A DNA stretch of 14,246 nt from Halobacteria archaeon (GTDB lineage Archaea; Halobacteriota; Syntropharchaeia; Alkanophagales; Methanospirareceae), in the NCBI GenBank assembly GCA_029932715.1, contig JAOZPO010000015.1, positions 1-14,246 of the forward strand, read 5' to 3'. The position numbers and the translations under genes were made by a program. This document shows positions 1 through 5,468 of this stretch, piece by piece (the first letter of the stretch is position 1; each line of letters begins with the position of its first letter). The notes beneath the pieces are model-generated. The model was not told where the DNA came from, did not search any database, and saw only the letters and a list, made by a program, of their open reading frames with translations.

Positions 1-107
1 TAGATAATCTGGTTAAAGGTGGTTCCGGGCAGGCGATCCAGAATATGAACGTGATGTTCGGGCTGGATGAAGCGGAAGGTTTGTGGTTCCCAGGGTTGGT
101 GCCGTGA
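1..107 (+). CDS. argC: N-acetyl-gamma-glutamyl-phosphate reductase, C-terminal fragment
   Basis: Only the last 34 codons are in the window; the gene begins upstream. The visible residues ([16 protein letters not shown], then [11 protein letters not shown]) match the conserved C-terminal end of ArgC, where the DNL-KG-SGQA-QN-N pattern is nearly invariant. ArgC reduces N-acetyl-glutamyl-phosphate with NADPH to the semialdehyde in arginine biosynthesis, in the cytosol. The reading frame starts at base 3 and ends in TGA at 105-107. The catalytic Cys and the nucleotide-binding domain lie outside the window, so intactness cannot be judged. The gene lies just upstream of a helicase pseudogene and shows no sign of damage itself. 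Confidence 0.85.
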   Translation, partial: DNLVKGGSGQAIQNMNVMFGLDEAEGLWFPGLVP

Positions 108-109
108 AT

Positions 110-259
110 ATGGAGATGCTGGGCTGGATTGTAGCTGTAATTCTTTTTGGTTATCTTATATCAAATATAAAAGAGGACATAAACGCATGCAGGTCTTACA
201 TGCTGTGTGGAATGAAAATAGACTTTATCTCTGGGCTGAATCTTCCACTCTGCCATTAG
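110..259 (+). CDS. possible 49-residue membrane microprotein
   Basis: An ATG two bases after the argC stop opens a 49-codon frame. It begins with a hydrophobic stretch (MLGWIVAVILFGYLI, about residues 3-17), followed by a charged SNIKED segment. This would be a single-pass membrane peptide, possibly translationally coupled to argC. From base 187 the frame overlaps the start of the helicase pseudogene in another frame, so its C-terminal half may be out-of-frame translation rather than selected protein. No ribosome binding site is obvious. I do not recognise a family. It is reported because of its position against argC and its clear hydrophobic N-terminus. Confidence 0.25.
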   Translation: MEMLGWIVAVILFGYLISNIKEDINACRSYMLCGMKIDFISGLNLPLCH

Positions 260-2185
260 TAGCATCTCGTGGTCGCCCACAAAGAAGCCCGGGGCAAGAA
301 AGCATCCTTTTGCGCTTCATGGGGATGTGCTAAGACAAGTTATCAGGGACATATCTCAAGAACAGTTATCTCTAAAGCCGAAAGCGGAAATCATACTCCT
401 GCCTTCGACGCAAAAAGGTCCTCTGCCATCACCGTGGTTAATACGAGAAGAGGATTACAGCGCGGAGAAAGCAACCAGGTTAGTGGGCTGGAACATAGAG
501 ACCCTTGACGATTTATATTTAGCATTCTTACTTGGGCTGCCGGAGCATCCGCCACGTGAGTTTGCTTTTAGTAGTTCACTCCGTTTCTGTTATCACCCGC
601 AGACATGGTCCTGAGTTTTATCAATCGAACCGCTGACGATTTTATACGCAAAACTTTAGCTTCCTCTGCGTTACTCCCACCTCGTCGTGGTCGCCATCCT
701 ATACCTTTACCGGAACAATTGCTTCACGCTCTATCTACTGATAGTCCTGCTCTTGTGGCGTCAGCAGAAGCTTTAGACGACTTTTACCACCAGATACAGG
801 CATGGCTCGCTCAACTTCAGCCTGCTGTTTCGGATGCTCCGTTTCGCACTTGTTTTCGCATTGACGCACCCACAAACGCAGAAGAAGAAGATAAAGACTG
901 GCATGTTCGTTTTATGCTCCAGGCAAAAGATGACCGGAGTTTATTGATACCCGCAGAGGATGTATGGAATACAAGATCAAACACGCTTACTTTCCTCAAA
1001 CGCCGGTTTGAAAATCCACAGGAGCAATTACTTGCTGACCTCGGTAAAGCATCGCATGTTTATCCAGCTATTGAAACGAGTTTGGAAACGGCACGTCCAG
1101 TATCGCTGGATCTGAACACAGAGGATGTGGAAGCAGCTATTGCGTTTTTCAAAAAGAAGCAGAGCAGTATGAATCTGGGCGAGGCGATGCAGCTTGGTTT
1201 GGGTGCAGATACCGGATATCTGGAACCAGAAGTTGGACTTCCCGTAGTAGAAGTAGAGACAGAAGGCTGGCTTGAAGATATGCTGAGCCGTCTCTCTGGA
1301 GAGCGGCTTAAGGTAACACCCATTAAGACACCGGGAACATTCAAAGGTAAGCTGCGACCTTATCAGGTAAGAGGCGTATCATGGCTTGCATACCTCAGTA
1401 GATTCGGACTTGGCGCCTGTCTGGCGGACGATATGGGACTGGGGAAGACAATCGAGCTAATCGCTCTTATGCTACATGAGCGTTCTGGCAAACGTAGAAA
1501 GAAGCCTGCACCAACGCTTCTTATCTGTCCTATGTCCGTGGTGGGCAACTGGCAGAAGGAAGTTGAACGTTTCGGACCTTCGTTAAAAGTCATGGTGCAT
1601 CACGGAACTGAGCGACTCACGGGCGAAATTTTCGCACGCGAGGCGAAAAAGCACGACTTCGTTATCACTACGTACGCATTGGCAAATCGAGATGAAGAGA
1701 CTTTAGCAGGAGTTCAATGGCAGCATGTTGTGCTTGACGAAGCCCAGAGCATAAAAAATCCGACCGCTAAACGAACACAAGCGATAAAGAAGCTCAACGC
1801 AGAGCATAGAATCGCTCTTACCGGGACGCCAGTAGAGAATCGTCTGTCAGGTACTGGCTACTTTGCTTAAATTGAAACAAATCTGCAATCATCCCGCTCT
1901 GTTCCTGCAGGACGGTAGTGCATTACCCGATCGTTTGGGTAAACTCGCACGGTTGGAAGAGATGTTAGAGGAGGTACTTGCAGCGGGAGACAAAGCATTG
2001 ATTTTTACACAGTTCGCGGGTTCGTCTGCATTGGCACGCTGGAGGAACGTATAGGCATGATGATAGAGCAGAAGAAGGAACTTGCGGACTCAATTATCGG
2101 TGCGGGTGAGGCGTGGCTAACGGAATTATCAACTGAGCAGCTTAAAGATGTTTTTAGCTTGAGTAGCGATGCAGTAGAGCCTTAG
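187..2185 (+). pseudogene. SNF2-family DNA helicase, decayed (two frameshifts, two internal deletions)
   Basis: Pieces of one SNF2/Swi2 ATPase can be read in order across shifting frames. The N-terminus (MQVLHAVWNENRLYLWAE) starts at 187 after a GAGG motif. The frame changes near 285-294 in a GC-rich run to give RKHPFALHGDVL, and again near 583-590. The 605-1870 frame then carries the whole first RecA lobe: motif I (LADDMGLGKT), motif II (DEAQSIKN) and motif III (ALTGTPVEN). At about 1848 the text jumps from VENRLS directly to [14 protein letters not shown], so the end of lobe 1 and start of lobe 2 are gone. After ALIFTQFAG (near 2020) it jumps to [20 protein letters not shown], which removes helicase motifs V and VI. 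It ends at TAG 2183-2185. Normal relatives run roughly 900-1,100 residues. No functional ATPase can be made. Confidence 0.9.
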
Positions 2186-2267
2186 TGGCAGTAGCGGGCA
2201 TTTGCTCTTATAACTCTTTATAGCGCCTTTTTATTTATGGTATCTGATATAGTAAAAATGATGTAAA

Positions 2268-2684
2268 ATGGACTGTGTATTTTGTAAAATTGTAGCGGGG
2301 AGTTTGGAAGCGGAGAGGATATACGAGACAGCGGGCGTGATTTCGTTCCTGGATATATACCCAAGGGCACCGGGGCACAGTTTGGTTATACCCAGGAAGC
2401 ATGTGGAATTGCTTGCGGATTTAGAAGATGATGTAGTCGCTGAGCTGTTTATTGCAACGCGAGAGATGGTAAAGATATTGAAGAGGGCATTGAATCCCGA
2501 TGGCTTTAATATAGGCATAAATGAAGGTAAAATCGCTGGTCAAGAGGTTCAGCACCTGCATGTGAACATCTTTCCACGCTTCAGAGGCGATGGTGGTAAG
2601 CCCGTGCATAGTGTCGTGAACAATCCACCGGCAGATGCAACAGAAATAGCAGCTAAAATAAGAAATAGCCTGGAGAGGAATTAA
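2268..2684 (+). CDS. HIT-family nucleotide hydrolase/transferase
   Basis: This 138-residue protein has the usual length and layout of HIT (histidine triad) proteins. It has an N-terminal CVFC pair (C3, C6) typical of zinc-binding HIT branches, then LDIYPRAPGHSLVIPRKH (residues 28-45), and a C-terminal AGQEVQHLHVNIFPR block. HIT enzymes bind a nucleotide and cleave or transfer at the alpha-phosphate through the middle His of the H-x-H-x-H triad. Here H96 and H98 are present but the third position is Asn (N100). The GalT and Ap4A-phosphorylase branches carry Gln there, so activity is still plausible. A T-rich TATA-like stretch lies at 2228-2238 and no Shine-Dalgarno is visible, so a short or absent leader is likely. 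The substrate cannot be inferred. It lies 67 bp ahead of pdaD on the same strand. Confidence 0.88.
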   Translation: MDCVFCKIVAGSLEAERIYETAGVISFLDIYPRAPGHSLVIPRKHVELLADLEDDVVAELFIATREMVKILKRALNPDGFNIGINEGKIAGQEVQHLHVNIFPRFRGDGGKPVHSVVNNPPADATEIAAKIRNSLERN

Positions 2685-2738
2685 AATTAATCAGAACATA
2701 GCAGTAGAAAAGATAAACAAAACAAGGAGCAAGAAAGA

Positions 2739-2758
2739 GATAGATAGATAGATGGATA
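2739..2758 (+). repeat. GATA tetranucleotide tract across the pdaD start codon
   Basis: Five consecutive four-base units lie in tandem (GATA three times, then GATG, then GATA). The ATG of pdaD sits in the fourth unit. Removing the three upstream units would bring the AAGGAG motif at 2724-2729 to about 10 bases from the ATG. The current spacing is poor for initiation. Slippage here could tune translation, but the tract is short and may be chance. Confidence 0.6.
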
Positions 2759-3249
2759 GGGATGATTTGATACCGAAGGCGTTTTTCATCACTTCTGGTG
2801 TTGGTAGTGCTAACGATCAGGATAACGCTTTTGACCTCGCATTAGTGGACGCGGGGATAAGCGAGTGTAATCTGGTTGCGGTTTCTTCCATACTACCCGT
2901 GACAGCAGTGGAGACAGCACAGCAGGAGCTGACGCCGGGAGCTATAACTTTCTGCGTTATGTCCCGCGCAGATGGCAAATCAGGGGAGGTAATTGGTGCA
3001 GGTGTGGGTTATGGATGGCTCTTTCAACGTTCCAGGGATTCATCCGATGATATAGCTTTTGGTATTGTTTGCGAGCACCATGGACATTATCCCGCCGAAT
3101 ATCTGCGCAACAAGATAAGAGAGAAACTGTACATGATGGCTGATAGTCGTAATTGTGAAATAAGGGTGAATAAGATAGAGCAGAAATCAGTGGAAGTAGC
3201 AGAGGCAAAATTCGCATCGGTAGTGGCAGCGCTGGTGTTTGTATTCTGA
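2752..3249 (+). CDS. pdaD: pyruvoyl-dependent arginine decarboxylase
   Basis: This 165-residue proenzyme matches the archaeal PdaD family in length and pattern: PKAFFITSGVG near the N-terminus, the ISECNLVAVSSILP segment, and the GWLFQ and EHHG blocks. The family self-cleaves between the two serines (S45-S46 here) to give a small beta chain and a larger alpha chain. The alpha chain starts with a pyruvoyl group made from the second serine. It decarboxylates arginine to agmatine, the first step of archaeal polyamine synthesis. The only Shine-Dalgarno-like motif (AAGGAG, 2724-2729) is 22 bases from the ATG. A GATA tandem repeat fills the gap and runs through the start codon. A palindromic element starts 8 bp after the stop. 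Confidence 0.92.
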   Translation: MDRDDLIPKAFFITSGVGSANDQDNAFDLALVDAGISECNLVAVSSILPVTAVETAQQELTPGAITFCVMSRADGKSGEVIGAGVGYGWLFQRSRDSSDDIAFGIVCEHHGHYPAEYLRNKIREKLYMMADSRNCEIRVNKIEQKSVEVAEAKFASVVAALVFVF

Positions 3250-3257
3250 TACGTTTT

Positions 3258-3476
3258 CATGTGTATTCGGTTAAGTATAGCCAATCATAAGGCATATAAA
3301 AAATATACAGGACACAAGATTAACACTGATTAACGCAGATTTAAAAAATAAATCAGTGCAATTTTGTGCCGTATCGGAAATGTGTTGCTATATGTCATTA
3401 CGGGATTATATGTGTGGGAGTTATTTAAAAATTACGTGCTGCATCTATCCTTCAATCCCTTAACCGAACACGTATG
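3258..3476. repeat. MITE-like palindromic element, copy 1
   Basis: A 219-bp noncoding element lies 8 bp after the pdaD stop. Its ends are 18-bp imperfect inverted repeats, 15 of 18 matching (3258-3275 against 3459-3476, core TTCGGTTAAG). Inside, 3291-3396 forms a long imperfect hairpin: ggcatata pairs with tatatgtc, atac with gtat, and a central stem CACTGATT (3324-3331) pairs with AATCAGTG (3351-3358) around a 19-base loop. A second copy lies at 11541-11784, about 90% alike in the core by eye. No transposase is present, so mobility would need one elsewhere. A role as 3'-end or terminator structure for pdaD is also possible. Confidence 0.8.
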
Positions 3477-3510
3477 GGTAACCATTTGATACGATTAACA
3501 AAATCAGGCT

Positions 3511-3639
3511 ATGAAAATTGGACCTATGCCTACATTGACACCGTTCGTACCCACAAAAACACCTTCGCCACATGGATTTGAACTCATTTTTGCAATTGCT
3601 GGATTAATAGCACTGGCATATCTTGTGAGAAGAGGCTAA
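3511..3639 (+). CDS. 42-residue ORF consisting of a PGF-CTERM-like sorting signal
   Basis: The short frame starts with MKIGPMPTLTPFVPTKT, rich in Thr and Pro. It continues SPHGFELIFAIAGLIALAYL and ends in VRRG. That arrangement (Thr/Pro linker, GFE, about 15 hydrophobic residues, terminal Arg pair) is the layout of the archaeal PGF-CTERM signal. Archaeosortase A processes that signal to anchor surface proteins to lipid. The canonical PGF is HGF here. An in-frame stop lies 24 bases upstream (TGA at 3487-3489, then TAA at 3496-3498), so no long secreted domain precedes it. It may be the remnant of an S-layer or surface protein whose body was lost, or a real microprotein. It lies 34 bp past the palindromic element. 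No promoter or ribosome binding site is clear. Confidence 0.5.
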   Translation: MKIGPMPTLTPFVPTKTPSPHGFELIFAIAGLIALAYLVRRG

Positions 3640-3657
3640 AAAAAGCACAAAAACAGT

Positions 3658-4737
3658 TCAGCCCAGCTTACCCGCATCTTCTCTCACTTGTATTCTTACT
3701 CGCTTGTGTATCCGTATTATCCCTTCTCGCCCTCTTTCGTCTGCACGTTCGATATTATGGAAATAGGGCAGCGGCAAATCCTGTTTCATAATGAAGTCCC
3801 GTATGTATTCAGTAATACAGTTATCAGGTATATCCCCCGGGTTGCTTTTAAAATAATCACGGTTATCTTCCCATTCTGACACCACTGCCATCACCTCTTG
3901 TTTACCACCACGTACAAAAGCATCGCATAGTATCTGAAGGAACCTAATATCGCCAGATGCGAGTCCTACATTGCCATAAGGCACTGCATATTCGTTACCA
4001 TTGAAAACGACAGATATGCCACCGTGTGTTGCAACCTCTTCCAGCATCTTATAATCGGTAATGCTATCACCAACCGCGATGACTTCGTTCAGTGCTACTC
4101 CCTTCTCTTTCGCTATCGCCCTCACTGCCTCCGCTTTCCTCTCTCCCCCTATTACCCTTGTCCCGAACACGTCAAAGCCATAAGAAGGTAGTTGACGGAA
4201 AAAGAATTCATCCAGACGACTCGCTATTAATGCAGGCTCGTCAATGCGTGAATACAATTCGATTATGTCCTCTTCCGCCTGTTCTATTAAAGAGAAGAAA
4301 GCGACCTTATCCCGTATATCCCGCTCCTTTCTCTCTAAGTCCAACTCCGTACAGATAATATTCTGGGGTTCAATACCCAGTTTACGCCCTATATTATAAG
4401 CATGATGTTCGTAACTGGTAGAGATGATGTAAATATCCCAATTTTCTGACTGTAAGAGCGTAGACAGGTATTCAGCTCCGTCCACTATCTTCGCGCCTTC
4501 CGAGACCCTCCTTATATCTTCTTCTGTTATGCCATGCAGCAGAAGGAATGGAATGACTAATGCGAGGGTATCCCCGGGCTCGTAGCCTTCTCTTCCCTCA
4601 AGCGTTATTATATCGTCATACCTGCTTAGAACCTCAAAGATAGAAGCGCCATCTTTCCCTATCTGCTTCATCACTGCGTAGGCATTATCCTGCGGTGATA
4701 ACGGTCCTTCGAGGTCGAAACAGATTGTTCTTTCCAT
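3658..4737 (-). CDS. archaeal HAD-superfamily hydrolase (EhaR-like)
   Basis: The 359-residue protein has all four HAD motifs. Motif I is FDLEGP (D8, E10), motif II is IISTS (S106/T107), motif III is K201 in GGERK, and motif IV is GDSITDYK (D224, D228). HAD phosphatases form an aspartyl-phosphate on the first Asp of motif I. Here the usual second Asp (DxD) is Glu. The sequence DLEGPLSPQDNAY is familiar from an archaeal subfamily that some genomes label as energy-converting hydrogenase subunit R; that label is from memory and tentative. A helical cap of about 90 residues lies between motifs II and III. The C-terminal 50 residues are highly charged. The start codon lies inside a 12-bp palindrome, and a T/A-rich box about 25-30 bp upstream suggests a near-leaderless transcript. 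It is divergent from the metalloregulator gene. Confidence 0.82.
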   Translation of the reverse strand: MERTICFDLEGPLSPQDNAYAVMKQIGKDGASIFEVLSRYDDIITLEGREGYEPGDTLALVIPFLLLHGITEEDIRRVSEGAKIVDGAEYLSTLLQSENWDIYIISTSYEHHAYNIGRKLGIEPQNIICTELDLERKERDIRDKVAFFSLIEQAEEDIIELYSRIDEPALIASRLDEFFFRQLPSYGFDVFGTRVIGGERKAEAVRAIAKEKGVALNEVIAVGDSITDYKMLEEVATHGGISVVFNGNEYAVPYGNVGLASGDIRFLQILCDAFVRGGKQEVMAVVSEWEDNRDYFKSNPGDIPDNCITEYIRDFIMKQDLPLPYFHNIERADERGREGIIRIHKRVRIQVREDAGKLG

Positions 4738-4746
4738 TGTACAATG
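4735..4746. promoter_or_regulatory. palindrome CATTGTACAATG at the HAD gene start
   Basis: A perfect 12-bp inverted repeat. Its first three bases are the complement of the HAD start codon (minus strand, 4737-4735). A TATA-like run (TTTTAAAAAA, 4759-4768) lies about 25 bp upstream on the minus strand, which puts the palindrome at the expected transcription start. That is a good place for a repressor to block initiation. Binding partner unknown. Confidence 0.5.
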
Positions 4747-4767
4747 TAAATAGAGCCATTTTAAAAA

Positions 4768-4782
4768 AAATGTAGTACATTT
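4768..4782. promoter_or_regulatory. palindrome AAATGTAgTACATTT between the HAD and regulator genes
   Basis: A perfect 7-1-7 inverted repeat in the 96-bp divergent spacer. It lies just upstream of the AT-rich TATA-like box of the regulator gene (about 4790-4802) and overlaps the edge of the presumed HAD TATA region. It shares a TGTA/TACA core with the 4735-4746 palindrome, so one protein might bind both. Confidence 0.5.
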
Positions 4783-4808
4783 CGATAGCGTTAAATTAAT
4801 ATAAGTAG

Positions 4809-4823
4809 CCTAATATTGTTAGG
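4809..4823. promoter_or_regulatory. inverted repeat CCTAAtattgTTAGG, candidate autoregulatory operator
   Basis: A 5-5-5 inverted repeat lies 11 bp upstream of the regulator's ATG and about 20 bp after an AT-rich TATA-like box (TTAAATTAATATAA, 4791-4804). Its half-site TTAGG recurs in the bacterial DtxR box (AGGTTAGSCTAACCT). It also continues into TTAGGGCA, which is repeated twice more after the gene. It most likely covers the transcription start and mediates autorepression. Confidence 0.55.
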
Positions 4824-4833
4824 GCATGCGAAG

Positions 4834-5319
4834 ATGTTGAGTAGAAAAGCGGAAGACTATCTCGAAGCGATCCTGAACACCGCAGAGGCAAAGGGTTATA
4901 CGCGGGTGAAGGATATAACGCAGGCTTTAGATGTTAAGCCTTCCAGTGTTGTGGAGATGCTAAAGCGGCTAAATGATTCAGGGCATGTTATATACAAGAA
5001 ATATGAGGGTGTGAGACTGACGCCAAAAGGAAAGGCTGTAGCAACTATTGTGAAGGATAGGCATGAGACCCTAAGAGCGTTTTTGGAGATAATAAAAGTG
5101 CCGCTTGCATTAGCAGATAAGGATGCGTGCATAATGGAGCACGAATTGGATTCAAAGACAATAGAGCAGGTGAAGTGTTTGGTGAACTTTGTAAAATCCG
5201 CGCCGGATTATCCCCAGTGGCTTGAGCACTTCGAGATATTTTGTGCAACAGGTGTGCATCCATGCGGAGAAGAGAAGCGGAAGAAGATAGGTTCTTCAAG
5301 GAAACCCAAACATAATTAG
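4834..5319 (+). CDS. DtxR/MntR-family metal-dependent transcriptional regulator
   Basis: The 161-residue repressor is close to Bacillus MntR in length and pattern. It has an N-terminal winged helix (about 1-70, with TRVKDI, KPSSVVEMLKRL and KKYEGVRLTPKG) and a dimerisation/metal domain (about 72-135). The metal-binding residues fall at MntR numbering: D8, E11, H77, E102 and H103. Position 99 is Cys, as in the DtxR/IdeR branch, not the Glu of MntR. The tail carries C137 and C144. I start at ATG 4834 (MLSRKAEDYLE), which aligns with family starts; an upstream TTG at 4816 would place the operator inside the gene. Such proteins bind Mn(II) or Fe(II) and then repress target promoters. TTAGG-type operators flank both ends of the gene, pointing to self-control and control of the next gene. 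Metal preference cannot be told. Confidence 0.88.
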   Translation: MLSRKAEDYLEAILNTAEAKGYTRVKDITQALDVKPSSVVEMLKRLNDSGHVIYKKYEGVRLTPKGKAVATIVKDRHETLRAFLEIIKVPLALADKDACIMEHELDSKTIEQVKCLVNFVKSAPDYPQWLEHFEIFCATGVHPCGEEKRKKIGSSRKPKHN

Positions 5320-5344
5320 GTTTTAAAGTTGAAACCGAACATTT

Positions 5345-5370
5345 TTAGGGCACATTATTTATGTACCTAA
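5345..5370. promoter_or_regulatory. TTAGGGCA repeat with distal CCTAA, promoter of the DUF2325 gene
   Basis: TTAGGGCAC at 5345-5353 is the second copy of the repeated half-site in this locus, with CCTAA at 5366-5370 as a widely spaced inverted partner. Between them ATTATTTATG (5354-5363) is the best TATA-like candidate for the downstream gene. A site overlapping the TATA box would let a bound repressor block promoter recognition. Confidence 0.4.
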
Positions 5371-5391
5371 TATGTTACATATCATCCATAG

Positions 5392-5405
5392 TTAGGGCAC
5401 CCTAA
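5392..5405. promoter_or_regulatory. palindrome TTAGGGcaCCCTAA, candidate metalloregulator operator
   Basis: A perfect 6-2-6 inverted repeat lies 63 bp before the DUF2325 start codon, near the transcription start expected from the TATA-like sequence at 5354-5363. Its left arm is the third copy of TTAGGGCA in the locus; the others are at 4819 and 5345. The half-site matches the TTAGG/CCTAA arms of DtxR-type boxes, so the adjacent regulator is the natural candidate to bind here. Confidence 0.6.
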
Positions 5406-5468
5406 AGGATATGCCATGCTATCAGGCATCATAAGCGGGGCACAAGCAGCTTGAAGTGGGAGTGAGAA

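Larger units (their letters stand above)
3250..3657. other. 408-bp gap between pdaD and the HAD gene
   Basis: The gap between the pdaD stop and the end of the minus-strand HAD gene holds palindromic element copy 1 and the small sorting-signal ORF. The last 18 bases before the HAD stop are A-rich (AAAAAAGCACAAAAACAG) and could give a T-rich end to the HAD transcript on the minus strand. I see nothing else in it. Confidence 0.7.
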
